Shown in pieces: positions 9,118 to 24,100 of a stretch of DNA of 64,000 bases (within the stretch, counting starts at the first letter, position 1; the number at the start of each line of letters is the position of its first letter). Origin of the DNA: Chionoecetes opilio (lineage: Eukaryota; Arthropoda; Malacostraca; Decapoda; Majidae); the NCBI GenBank assembly GCA_016584305.1, contig JACEEZ010004873.1, positions 10,001 to 74,000 of the forward strand, read 5' to 3'. The position numbers and the translations under genes were made by a program. The notes under the pieces were generated by a model. That model was not told where the DNA came from, made no database searches, and was given only the letters and a program-made list of their open reading frames with translations.

Positions 9118-12100
9118 ATACTCATCTGAAATACTTATCGGATGCAGGAAGCGGAAGAGAGCAGGAAGGAGAAATGATGCGGACTTCATTCCGCAATAAA
9201 ACAAGCAGCAACAAGGAACAAGTTACACTTCTTGTTGCCTATGAGAATGAACTTCGTCACCTGGAAAATCTGCGGGAACTGGTAAACATCTTGACAATCA
9301 AAGACAAAGGCGCAAACCATTGGCAAGAACTGTTTGACACCTCTGCGGCTTTAACTACAAATCTCCACAACCTAAATCGGAAACTCACCAGGGTAGTGAA
9401 TGGCATTCATGATACGTCAAAAAGATGTCTTAAAGGTGATACGAGAATAATCAAACTGGATGTCAATTACGCGGAAGACTTAAGTCGCGGATTAGAACCA
9501 GGTCTATATTTGGATATAAAAACAGAAACAAAAACGATGGAGGGTTGTGTTTGGCAGAAAGAATTCCTGAGAATGCTACCGGCAGAAAGATCTCAAGAAC
9601 AAACCACATTTGACCCTTGCATAACCATTACGACATGCACGTCAACACCAAAACCGATAAGCACCCTCACTTCCCCATTCTCCTCAGGAGTTTCTGAAAC
9701 CACAATGTCAGGACAAACTCAGCAAACAGTGTCAACAACTGCATATAGCAGTACTCAAAACACAGATTCATCTATTAAGGTCTCTGAAACAACTTTGTCG
9801 AGTGCAACTCAAAATCCAGTGTCATCTACTGGTATCTCTGAAACTTCCGTGTCACTTGTAACTGAGCAAACACCTAAAACCACTTCATCAAGTGCAACTG
9901 AGGAAACATCTGAAACCGCTTCAAGTGGAACTCAGCAAACATCTGGAACCACCTTATCAGTTGGAACCCAGCAATCAGTATCGTCCACTGATGTCTCTGG
10001 AAATACCTTGGCAACTACAAACTAAGCAAACAGCACTGTCTACCGACCTGTCCAGAAGGCACGTCAAGTTGTATAGTCACGCACAACTGCGTCATCCACG
10101 GAATCTTCCCCCGAAACCTCCTGCATCAAGGGGAAAGAAAGAGACACAATTGTTATTATATCCCGACAGTCTCTGAAACCACTGTACAAAGTTTAAGCTC
10201 AGCAAACAACATCTTCTACAGAGTGTGTCCGGAAACTCTGTATCAACTGGAACCCAGCACTTCCGCATCAACATCACAGTCTCTGGATCAAAACTATATC
10301 AGGTGGTACCCAGGAATACAGTAACATTAACTGAAGTCTCTGGAACTCAAGTATCTAGAGGACTCAAAAAAACAGGTTCTCTTTATACGGTTCTGAAAAC
10401 AACTTTGTCAGTGCAACTCAAATTCCAGTGTTCATCTACTGGGATCTCTGAAAACTTTCAGTGTCACTTGAAACTGAAAAACACCTAAAATACTTCATAA
10501 GTGCGACTGAGCCAACTTGAAACGCTTCTTCAAGTGGAACTCGCAAACACTCTGAAACCACACTTATTCCAGTGGAACCCAAGCAATCAGTATCGTCCAC
10601 TGAGGTCTCTGGGAAATACATGTCAACTACATCGAAGCAAACAGATTATCTACCGACATGTCTCCAGAAGCACGTCAAGTTCGGATCTTCAGCAACTGCG
10701 TCATCCACCGAAGTCTCCGAAACCTCTGCAATCAAGGGGAACGAAAGAGACACAATTTCCACGACAGTCTTGAAACCACTGTAAAAAGTACAGGCTCAAC
10801 AAACAATATCTTCTACTGAGGTGTCCGGAAAATCTGTATCAACTGCGAAACCCAGCAATCCGCATCAAACTCTCAAGTTCTCTGGATCACTATACAGGTG
10901 GGTACCCAGAATACCAGTAACATTAACTGAAGTCTCTGAAACTTCCGTGTCACTTGAAATGAGCAAACCACCTAAAACTACTTCATCAAGTGCAACTGAG
11001 CAACTTTCTGAAAACCGTTTCATCAAGGGGAACTCAGCAAACATCTGAAACCACTTACAGTGGGAACTCACAATCAATATCGTCCATGAGTCTCTGGAAA
11101 TACCTTGTCAACTACAACTAAGCAAAACAGCTTTGTCTACCGACCTGTCGGAAGCACGTCAAAGTGGATCTTCAGAAACTGCGTCATCCACGAAGTCTCC
11201 GAAACTTCTGATCAAGGGGACGAAAGAGACCCAAATTCCACGACAGTTACTGAAACCACTTTACAAAAGTACAGTCAAAAACAAGTTCTCCTACTGAGGG
11301 TCCGGAAAATCTGTATCACTGGAAACCAGCAATCCGCATCAACCTCTCAAGGTCTCTGGATCGACCATATCAGGTGGTACCAGAATACAGTAACATAACG
11401 AAGTCTCTGGCACTCAGTATATAGCAGCACTCAACAAAACAGGCTTCATCTATGAGGGGTCTCTGAAAACAACTGTCAAGTGCAACTCAAATCCAGGTCA
11501 GCTACTGGATCTCTGAAACTTCCGGGTCAATGAAACTGAGCAAAACCCTTAAAAACTACTTCATCAATTGCAACTGAGCTAACTTCTTTGAAACTTTTCA
11601 TCAAGTGGAACTCAGCAAAACTGAAACCACATTATCAAGGGAAAACCCAGCAAAGCATATTGGTCACTGATGTCCTGAAAATACCTCGCAACTACAACTA
11701 AGCAAACAGCATTGTCTACCGACATGTCCGGAAGCACGTCAAGTGGATCTTCAGCAACTGCGTCATCCACGGAAAGTTCTCCGAAACTTCTGCCATCAAG
11801 GGGAATACGGAGAACGAAAGAGACACAAATTCCACGACAGTACTGAAACCACTTTACAAAGTACAGCTCAACACAAACAACTTCTCTACTGAGGTGTCCG
11901 GAAACTCTGTATCAAAACTGGAACTCAGCAAATCTGCAATCAACCTCTCAAGTCTCTGGATCAAACCAGATCAGTATGGTATCCAGAATACGTAACACTT
12001 AATGAAGTCTCTGGAAATTCAGTATCTAGCAGCACTCAACACACAGGTTCATCTTCCATTAAAGGTCTCTGAAACCAACTTTGTATAGTGGAAACTCAAA

Positions 12101-15100
12101 AACAGGTCATCTACTGGGATCTCTGAAACCTCCGTGTCACTTGAACTGATCAAACACCTAAAACTACTCATCAAGTGCAACTTGAGCTAACTCTGAAACC
12201 GTTTCATCAAAGTGGAACTCACGCAAACATCTGAAACCACTTATCAAGTGGAAACTCAGCAATCAATATCGTCATGAGTCTCTTGGAAAATACCTTGTCA
12301 ACTACAATAAGCAAACAGCATGGTCTACCGAAATGTCGGAAGCACGGTCAGGGATCTCAGCACTGCGTCATCCAGGAAGTCTCGAACCTCTGCATCAAGG
12401 GGAAACGAAAGAGACACAAATTCCCACGCAGTTACTGGGAAACCACTTACAAAGCTACCGCTCAACAAAACCAACTTCTCCTAAGGAGGGTCCCCGGAAA
12501 CTCTGATCAAAACTGGGAACCCAGAATCCGCATAACCTCTCACGTCTCTGGATCTACCAGACAGGTGGTAACCCAGAATTAAAGGAACATTAACTGGAAG
12601 CTCTCTGGAAACTTTCAGTATCTAGCAGCACTCAACAAAACGGTCCAATCTATTGAGGTCTCAGAAAAACTTTGTCAAATCTTGACAACTCAAATCCAGT
12701 GTCATATACTGGGATCTCTGAACTTCCGTGTCACTGAAACTGAGCAAACACCTAAACTACTTCATCAATGGCAACTGAGCTAACTGCTGAACCGTTCATC
12801 AAGGTGAAATCAGCAAACATCTGAAACCACCTTATCAAGGAAACCCAGCAATCAATATGTTCCACTGAGTCTCTGGAAATACTTGCAACTAAACTAAGCA
12901 AACAGCATTGTCTACCGGACATTTCCGGAAGCACCGTCAAGTGGAATCTCAGCAACTGCGTCATCCACGGAAGTTCCGAAACTTCTGCATAAGCGGGAAC
13001 GAAAGAGACACAATATGCCCACGACAGTTACTGAAACCACTTTAACAAAGTACAGCTCAACAAACAATTCTCCTACTTGAGGTGTCCGGAAACTCTGTAT
13101 CAACTGGGGAACTCAGCAATCTGCATCAACCTCTCAAGTCTCTGAATTCAACCATATCAGATGGTACCCAGCATACAGTAACGATTAACGAGTCTCTTCG
13201 GAACTTCAGTATCTAGCAGCACTCAACACAAGGTTCATCTATTAAGGTCTCTGAAACAACTTTGTCAAGTGCAACTCAAAAATCAGTGTCATTCTACTGG
13301 ATCTCTGAAACTTCCGTGTCACTTGAAACTGAGCAAACACCAAAACACTTCATCAAGTGCAACTGAGCTAACTTCTGAAACCGTCTTCATAAGTGGAACT
13401 CAAGCAAACCATCTGAATAAAACCACCTTATCAAGTGGAACCCAGCAATCAATATCGTCCACTGATGTCTTCATGGAAATACCTTGCAACTACAACTAGA
13501 AAACAGCATTGTCTACCGACATGTCCGGAAGGCACGTCAAGTGGATCTTCAGCAACTGCGTCATCCAGGAAGTCTCCGAAACTTGGCATCAAGGGGAACG
13601 AAAGAGGACACCAAATTCCCACGACATTACTGAAACACTTAAAAAGTACAGATCAACAAACAAATTTCTAATGAGGTGTCCGGGAAACTCTGTATCAATG
13701 GAACCCAGCAATCCGCATCAACCCTTCAAGTCTCTGGACGACCATATCAGGTGGTAACCCAGAATACAAGTAAACATTAACTGAAGTTCTGGAACTTCAG
13801 TATCTAGCAGCACTCAACAAAACAGGTTCAAATCTATTGAGGTCTCTGAAACAACTTTGTCAGTGAACTCAAAAACCAGTGTCTCTACTGGGATCTCTGA
13901 AAACTCCGTGTCACTTGAAACTGAGAACACCTAAAAACACTCATCAAGTGCAACTGAGTAACTTCTGAAAACCGTTTCATCAAGGGAACTCAGCAAAATC
14001 TGAAACCACCTTTCAAGTGGAACCCAGCAACAAATATCGTCCACTGATGTCTCTGGCAAATACCTGGCAACTAAAACTAAGCAAACAGCATTGTCTACCG
14101 ACATGTTCAGGGAAGCACATTCAAGTGGATCTTCAGACAACTGCGTCACCACGGAAGTCCGAAACTTCTGCATCAATGAGGAACGAAAGAGACACAAATT
14201 CACAAGACAGTTAATGAAACCACTTTACAAAGACAGCGCTAAACAAACAACTTTCCTACTGAGGTGTCCGGAAATCTGTAATCAACTGGAAACCGCAATC
14301 TGCAATCAACCTCTCAAGTCTTGGATCAACCATATCAGATTACCGAATACAGTAACCTTAACCTGAAGTCTCTGGAACTTCAAGTATCTAAAGCCGCACT
14401 CAACCAAACAGGTTCACTCTATAAGGTCTCTGAACAACTTGTCAAGTGCAACTCAAAAAACAGTGTCATCTACGGCGGATCTCTGAAAATTCCGTGTTCA
14501 CTTGAAATGAGCAAACCACCTAAAACTACTTCAGCCAAGTGCAAACTGAGCTAACTCTGAAAACCGTTTCATCAAGTGGAACTCAGCAAACATCTGAAAC
14601 AACCTTATCAAGTTGGAACCCAGCAATCAATATCGTTCCACTGATGTTCTGGAATACCTTGTCAACTCAAACTAAGCAAACAGAATGGTCTACCGACATG
14701 TCCGAAGCACGTCAAGTGATCTTCAGCAAGGCGTCATCCACGAAGTTCCGAAACTCTGCATCACGGGGAACGAAAGAGACACCAAATTCCCACGACAAGT
14801 TAATGAAACCACTTTACAAAGTACAGTCTCAACAAACAACTTCTCCACGAGGTGTCCGGAAACTCTGTATCAACTGGAACCCAGCATCCGACATCAACCT
14901 CTCAAGTATCGGATCTACCATATCAGGTGGTACCAGAATACAGTAAACATTAATGACAGTCTCTGGAACTTCAGTACTAGCAGCACCAAACAAACAGGTT
15001 TCATTATTGAGGTCGCTGAAACAACTTTGTCAAGGCAACTCAAAAACAGGTCATCTACTGGGACTCTGAAACTTCCGTGTCACTTGAAAAACTGAGCAAA

Positions 15101-18100
15101 CACCTAAAACCATATCACATAGTGCCAACTGAGCTAACTTCCTGAAACCGTTTCACAAGTGGAATCAGCAAACATATGAAACCACCTTATCAGTGGAACC
15201 CAGCAATCAATACGTCCACTGATGCTCTCTGGAAATACCTGGTAACTACAAATAAGCAAACAGCATTGTCTACCGACATGTCCGGAAAAGGGAAGCACGT
15301 CAAGTGGATCTTCAGCAACGCGTCATCCACGGAAGTCTCGAAAACTTCTCATTCAAGAGGAACGAAAGAGACACAAATTCCCACGACAAAGTTACTGAAA
15401 ACCACTGTACAAAAGTACAGCTCAACAAACAACTTCTCCTACTGAGGCTTGTCTGGAAACTCTGTATCAACTGGAACTCAGCAATCGACATCCAACTACT
15501 CAAGTCATCTGGATCAACCATATCAGATGGTACCCAGAATACAGTAACATAACGAAAGGTCTCCTGGAACGTCAGTATATATAGCAGCACTCAACCACAG
15601 GTTCATCTAATTAAGTTGTAAGGGCTCTGAACAACTTGTCAAGGCAACTTCCAAAAACCAGTGTCATCTACTGGATCTCGAAACTTCGTTTTACTTGAAA
15701 CTGAGCAAACACCTAAAATACTCACAAGTGCAACTGAGAAACTTCTGAACCTTTTCATCAAGTGGAAATCAGCAAACATTTGAAAAACACCTTTATCACG
15801 TGGAACCCAGCAATCAATGATCGTCCCATGATGTCTCTGGAAATACCTTGTCAACTACAAATAAGCAAACAAGCATTGACTACCGACATGTCGGAAGCCC
15901 GTCAAGTGGATCTTCGCAACTGCGTCATCCACGGAAGTCTCCGAAAACTTCTGCCATCAAGGGGAACGAAAGAGACAAAAATTCCACGACAGTACTGAAA
16001 ACACTTTACAAAGTACAGCTCAACAAAAACTTCTCCTTACTGATGTGTCCGGAAACTCTGTATTCAACTGGAACCAGCAATCGCATCAACCTCTCAAGTC
16101 TCTGAGATCTACCATATCAGGTGGTACCCAGCATACAGTAACATTAACTGACGGTCTCTGGAACTCAGTATCTAGCAGCACTCAACAAACAGGTTCATAT
16201 ATTGAGGGTCTCTTGAAACAACTTGTCTAAGGCAACTCAATCACACCAGTGTCATCTACTGAGATCTCTGAAACTTCCGTGCACGTGAAAACTGAGCAAA
16301 ACACCTAAAACTACTCATCAAGTGCAACTGAGCTAACTCTGAAACCGTTTCATCAAGGGAACAGCAAACATCTGAAACCATATCAAGTGGACCCAGCAAT
16401 CAATATCGTCCACTGATGTCTCTGGAAATACTTGGCAACTACAACTAAGCAAACAGCATGTCTACCGTACATGCGGAAGCACATCAAGTGATCTTTCAGC
16501 AACTGGTAATCCACGGAAGTTCGAAACGTTTCTGCATCAAGAGAACGAAAGAGACACAAAATTCCCACGACAGTTACTGAAAACCACTTTACAAAGACAG
16601 CTCAACAAAAAAGTCCCTACTGAGGTGTCGGAAAACTCTGTATCAACTGGAAACTCAGCAATCTGCAATCAAACTCTCAAGTCTCTGGATCAACCATAAT
16701 CAGATGGTACCCAGAAAAATAACATGAACTGAAGTCTCGAAATTCAGTATCTAGCAGCACTCAAACACACAGGTTCCTCTCTTAAGGTCTCTGAAACAAC
16801 TTTGTCAAGTGCAAACACAAAAACCAGTGTCATATACTGTATCTCTGAAACTTCCGTGTCACTTGAAACTGAGCAAAACTAAAAAACTACTTCATCAAGT
16901 GCAACGAGCTAACTTCTGAAACCGTTTCATCAAGTGGAACTCAGCAAACATACTGAAACCACCTTATCAGTGGAATCCCCAAGCAAGCAATCAATCTCTC
17001 CAATGAGTCTCTGGAAAATACCTTGTCAACTCAACTAAGCAAACACAGCATTGTCTACGACATTCCGGAGAAGCACGTCAAGTGGATCTCAGCAACTGCG
17101 TCATCACGGCAAAGTCTCGAAACTTCTGCACTCAAGGGGAAACGAAGCGACACAAATTCCCACGACAGTTAGAAACAACCTGTACAAAGTACAGCTCAAC
17201 AAACAACTTCTCCTACTGAAGGTGTCCTGGAACTCTGTATCAACTGGAACCCAAGCAATCGCATCAACCTCTCAAGTTCGGATCTACCATCATATCAGGT
17301 GGTACCAGAATACAGTAACATTAACTGAAGTCTCTGGAACTTCCAGTATCTAGCCAGCACTCAACAAAAACAGGTTCATCTATTCGAGTCGCTGTGAAAC
17401 AACTTTGTCAAGTGCAACTAAAAACGTGTCCATATACTGGATCTCTGAAACTCTCCGTGTCACTGAAAATGAGCAAACACCTAAAACTACTTATCAAGTG
17501 CAAATGAGCTAACTTCTGGACACCGTTTATCAGTTGGAACTCAGCAAAACATCTGAAACCACCTTATCAAGTGGAACCAGCATTCAATATCGTTCATGAT
17601 GTCTCGGAAATACATTGTCAACGACAACTAAGCAAACAGCATGTTACCGACATGTCTTTTCGAAATCACGTCAAGTGGATCTTCAGCACTGCGTCATCCA
17701 CGGAAGTCTCCGAAACTCTGCACAAGAGGACGAAAGAGAACAAAATTCCACGACAGTTACTGAAACCACTTTACAAAAGTACAGCTCACAAACAACTTCT
17801 CTACTGAGGTGTCGGACCTCTGTACAAACGGAATCAGCAATCTGCCATCAACCCGCAAGTCTCGGATCAAACCATACAGATGGTACCAGAAATACAGAAA
17901 ACATTAAATGAAGTCTCTGGAACTTCAGTATCGCAGCACTCAACACACAGGTTTCATTAATTAGGTCTCCTGAAACAACTTTGTCAAGTGCAACTAAAAA
18001 ACCAGTGTCATCTACCTGGGAATCTCTGCAACTTCGTGTCACTTGAAAACTGAGCAAACACCTAAAAACACTTCAATCAAAGTGCAACTGAGCTAACTTC

Positions 18101-21100
18101 TGAACCGTTTCATCAAGTGGCCATCAGCAAACATCTGAAACACCTTATCAAGTGGAACCACCCAGCATCAATATCGTCAATGATGTCTCTGGAAATACCT
18201 TGTCAATAAAACTAAGCAAACAGCATTGTTACCGACATGCCGGAAGCACGTTCAAGTGGATCTTCAGCAACTGCGTCATCCAAGGAAAGTCTCCGGAAAC
18301 TTCTGCATCAGGGGAACGAAAAGAGACAACAAATTCCCCACGGACAGTTACTTGAAACCACTTACAAAGTACAGCCTCAACAAAACAACTTTCTACTGCG
18401 GTGCCGGAACCTCTGTATTCAATGGAACCCAAGCTAAATCCGCATCAACCTCTCAAGTCTTCCCCTGGAGCCTACCATATCAGGTGGTGTACCCGAAACA
18501 GTAAAAAATTAAGCTGAAGTCTTGGAACTCAGTATATAGCAGCACTAAAAAACAGGGTCATCTATTTGAGGTCTCTGAAAACCACTTCTCAAGTGCAACT
18601 TCAAAAACCAGTGTCATAATCTATGGGATCTCTGGAAACTTCCGTGTCACTTTGAAATGAGCATACACTTAAAAACCACTTCTCAAGTGCAAATGATGCA
18701 AAACATCTGAAAACAGCTTCATCAAGTGAAACTCAGCAAACTCTGAAATCACCTTATCAAGTGGAATCAGCAATCAGTATCGTCACTGAGGTCTCTGAAA
18801 TACCTTGTCTAGTAAAACTAAGCAAACAAACATTGTATACCGGACATGCCGGGAGCCACGTCAAGTGGATCTTCAGCAAACTGCGGTCATCACGTGAAGT
18901 CCCGAAAACCTCTGCCATCAAGGGGAACGGAAGAGACACAATTTCCCACGGGACAGTCTCTGAAAACCACTGTACAAAGTACAGGTCAACAAACAACATT
19001 TCTACTGAGGTGTCCGGAAACTATTGTATCAACTGGAACCCAGAAGCATCCGCATCAAAACTCTCAAGTCTCTGGACAAAACCATATCAGGTGGTACCCA
19101 AGAATACAGTAAACATTAACTGAAGTCTCTGGAACTTCAGTATCATAGCAGCATCAACACCACAGGTTATCTATTAGGTCTCTGAAATACTTTGTCAAGT
19201 GCAACTCAAAAACCAGTGTTCATCTACTGGGATCTCTGACACTTTTTCCCCCCGTGTCACTTGAAACGAGTAACATCTAAAACCACTCAGCAGTGCAACT
19301 GAGCCAACCTATGAAAACCGCTCATCAAGTGGAACGCAGCCAACATCTGGAACCACCTTATCAAAGTGAAAACCCATCAAATTCAGTATGTCCACTGAGG
19401 TCTCTGGAAATACCTTGTCTAAGACAACTAAGCAAACAACAGCTGTTAACCGACATGTACGGGAACACGTTCAAAGTGGATCTGCAGCAACTGCGTCATC
19501 ACGAAGTCTCGGAAACCTATGCATCAAGGGGAACGAAAGAGACACAATTCCACGACAGTCTCTGAAACCACTTTTACAAAGTACAGCTCAAACAAAAATA
19601 TCTTTACTGAGGTGTCCGGAAACTCTGTACAACTGGAACCCAGCAATCCGCTATCAACCTTCAAGTCTCTGATCAACTATATAGGTCGGTACCCAAAATA
19701 CAGTAACATTAACTGAAGTCTCTGGAACTTCGTTATCTAGCAGGACTCAAAATTACAGGTTATCTATTAATGGTCTCGAAACAACTGTCAAGGCAAAACT
19801 CAAAATTCCAGTGTCATCTACTGGGAATCTCTGAAACTTCCGTCACTTGAAAAACTGAGCAAACACCTAAAACTACTTCATCAGTGCAACTGAGCAACTT
19901 CTGAAACGTTCATCAAGTGGAACTCAGCAAACATCTGAAACCACCTATCAAGTGGAACCAGCAATCAATATCGTGCACTGATGTCTCGGAAATACTTGTC
20001 AATACAACTAAAGACAAACTACATGTCTACCGACATGGCCGGAAGCACGTCAAGGTGATTTCAGCAGCGCGCATCCAGGAAGTCTCCGAAACTTCTGCAT
20101 TCAAGGGAACGAAAAGAGACACAATTCCACGACAGTACTAAAACACTTTACAAAGTACAGATCAACAAACAACTTCTCCTACCTACTGAGGTGTCCGGAA
20201 ACTCTGTATCAACTGGGAACTCACAATCGCATCAACCTCTCAAGTCTCTGCGATCAAACCATATCAGATGGTACAAAGAATACAGTAAAACATTAACTGA
20301 ATCTCTGGAACTTCAGTATTCTAGCAGCACTCAACACACAGGTTCATCTATTAAGGTCTCTGAAACAAATTTGTCAAGTGCAACTCCAAAACAGTGTAAA
20401 TCTACGGATCTCTGAAACTTCCGTGTCATGAAACTGAGCAAACACCTAAAACATCATTCAAGTGCAACTGAGCTAACTTCTGAAACCATTTAACAAGTGG
20501 AATCAGCAAACTATCTGAAACCACCTATCAAGTGGAACTCAGCAATCCATATCGTCCACTGATGTCTCTGGAAATACCTTGTAACTACAACTAAGCAAAC
20601 AGCATTGTCCTACCGAAACATGTCCGGAAGCACCGTCAAGTGGATCTCAGCACACTGCCGTCATCCACGGAAGTCTTCCGAAACTTCGCATCAAGGGGAC
20701 GAAAAGAGACACAAAATTCCACGCCAGTTAGAAACCACTTTACAAAGTACAGCTCAACAAACAACTTCTTCCTACCGAGGTGTCCGGAAACTCTGTAATC
20801 AACTGGAACCAGCAATCTCGTCAACCTCTCAGTCTCTGGATCTACCATATCGGTGGTACCCAGAATACAGTAAACATAAACTGAAGTCTCTGGAAACTTC
20901 AGATCTAGCAGCACTCAACAAACAGGTTCATCTATTGAGGTCTCGAAACAACTGCAAGTGACAACTCAGAAACCAGTGTCATCTACTGGGATTCTGAAAC
21001 TTCCGTGTCACTTGAAAACCGCGCAAACACCTAAACACACTTCATCAAGTGAAACTGAGCCAACATCTGAAACGCTTCATCAGTGGAACTCAGCAAACAT

Positions 21101-24100
21101 CTGAAATCCAACTTATCAAGTGGAAATCGCAATCAGTATCGCCACTGAGGTCTCTGGACAATACCTTGTCTAGTACAAACTAAGCAAACAACATTGTTAC
21201 CGACATGTCCGGTGAGCACGTCAAGTGGATCTCAGCAAACTGCGTCATCCACGGAAGTCTCCGAAACCTCTACATCAAGGGGAACGAACGAGACACAATT
21301 TCCACGGACAGGTCTCGGTAAACCACTGTACAAAGTACAGCTCAAACAAACAATGATCTTCTACTGAGGGTGTCCGGAAACTCTTGTATCAACTGGAAAC
21401 AGCAATCTGCATCACCTCTCAAGTAATCGATCAACCATTATCAGATGGTACCCAGAATGACAGTAACATTAAATGAAACTCTCGGAACTCAGTACTAGCA
21501 GCACTCAAAACACACGGTTCATCTATAAGGTATATTGAAACAACTTTGTCAAGTGCAACTCAAAAACCAGTGTCATCACCTGGTATCTCTGAAAACTTCC
21601 GTGTCACTTGAAACTGAGCAAAAACCTAAAACCACTTCAGTGCAACTGGGCCAAACATCTGAAACCGCTTCATCAAGTGGACGCAGCCAACATCTGAACC
21701 ACCTATCAAGTGAAAACACAGCAATCAGTATCTCCACTGAGTCTCTGAAATACCTTGTCGAGTACAATAAGCAAACAACTATTGTCTACCGACATGTCAG
21801 GGAGCACGTCAAGGGATCCAGCAACTGAGTCATCCAACGGAAGTCTCCGAAACCTCTGCATCAAGGGGAACGAAAGAGACACAATTCCACGACAGTTCTT
21901 GAACCACTGTACAAAGTACAGCTCAGCAAACAACATTTCTTACAGAGGTGTCGGAAACTCTGTCTCAACTGGAACCACAGAATCCGCATCAATCCTCTCA
22001 AGTCGCTGGATCAACTATTATCAGGTGGTACCCAGAATACAGTAACATTAACTGAAGTCTCTGGAAATTCAGATCTAGGCAGGACTCAAAAACACAGGTT
22101 CAGCTAGAAGGTCTCTGAAAACAACTTTGTCAAGTGCAACCAAATTCTCAGTGTCATTCTACTGGGACTCTCTGAAACTTCCATGTCACTTGAAACTGAA
22201 CAAACACCTAAAACTACTTCATCAAGTGCGACTGAGCCAACTTCTGAAACCGCTTCTTCAAGTTGGAACTCAGCAAAACATCTGAAACCACCTTATCAAG
22301 TTCGGAACCAGCCAATCAGTATCGTCCACTGAGGTATCTGGAAATACCTTGTCAACTAACATCAAGGCAAAACAGCATTGTCTACCGACATGCCAAGAAG
22401 CACGTCAAAGTGGATCTGCAGCAACTCCGTCGTCCACCGAAGTCTCCGAAACCTCTGCATCAAGGGGAACGAAAGAGACACAATTTCCCACAACATGGTC
22501 TCTGAAACCACTGTACAAAGTACCGCTAACAGAAAAACATCTTCTACTGAAGGTGTCCGGAAACTCTGTATCAAACTGGAACCAGCAATCCGCATTTCAA
22601 CCTACTCAAGTCGCTGGATCAACCATATCATGGTGTTACACAGAATACCGTAACATTAACTGAAGTGCTCTGGAACTTCATAAATCTAGCAGCACTCAAC
22701 ACAACAGGTCCATCTATTAAGGTTCTGAAACAACTTTGTCAAGGCAAACTCAAATTCAGGTCATCTACTGGGATCTCGAAAACTTCCGTGTCACTTGAAA
22801 CTGATGCAAACACCTAAAACTACTATCAATTGCAACGAGCTAACTTCTGAAACCGTTTCATCAAGGGGGAACTCACCAAACATCTGAACCACCTTATCCA
22901 AGTGGAACCCAGGCAATAATATCGTCCACTGATGTCTCTGGAAAAATACCTTGTACAATACAACTAAGCAAACAGCCACTGTCTACCGACATGGTCCGGA
23001 AGCACGTCAAGGGATCTTCAGAAAACTGCGTCATCCACGGAAGCTCGAAACTTCTGCATCAAGGGGAGGAACGAAAGAGACACAAATTCCCACGAAGTTA
23101 CTGAAAACCACTTTACAAAGTACAGATCAACAACAACTTCTCCTACTTGAGGTGTTCCGGAAACCTGTATTCAACTGGAACTCAGCAAATCTGCATCAAC
23201 CTCTCAATCTTGGATCAACCTATCAGATGCGTACCCAGAATACAGAACATAACTGAAGTCTCTGGAACTTCAGTATCTAGCAGCACTCAACAAACAGGTT
23301 ATCTATAAGGTTCTCGAAACAAAACTTTGTCAGTGGCAACTCAAAAACAGGTCATCTTACTGGGATCTCTGAAACTTCCGTGTCACTTGAAACTGAGCAA
23401 ACACCTAAAACTACTTCATCAAGTGCAACTGAGCTAACTTCTGAAACCGTTTCATCAAGTGGAACTCAGCAAACATCTGAAACCACCTTATCAAGTGGAA
23501 CCCAGCAATCAATATCGTCCACTGATGTCTCTGGAAATACCTTGTCAACTACAACTAAGCAAAAACAGGCATTGTCTACCACATGTCCGGAAGCACGTCA
23601 AGTGGATCTTCAGCAACTGGTCATCTCACGGAAGTCTCGAAACCTTCTGCATCACGGGGAACGAAAGAGACACAAATTTCCCACGACAGGTACTGAAACC
23701 ACTTTACAAAGTACAGCTAACAAAAACAAACTTCTCTAGAGGTGGTCGGAAAACTCTGTATCAACTGGAACCCAGCCAAATCCGCATTTTCAACCTACTC
23801 AAGTCTCTGGATCTACCATATCAGTGGTACCCAGAATACAGTGACATTAACTGAGTCTCTGGAATTCAGTATCTATCGCACTCAACAAACAGGATCGTCA
23901 TCTATTGATGGTTCTCTGAAACAACTTTGTCAAGTGCAACTCAAATTCCCAGTGTCATCTACTGGATCTCTGAAACTTCCGTGTCACTTGAACAACTGAG
24001 CAACAACCGAAAAACTAAGTTCTCAATGCAACTGAGCTACTTCTGAAACCGTTCATCAAGTGGACTCAGCAAACACTGAAACCACTTATCAAGGGAACCC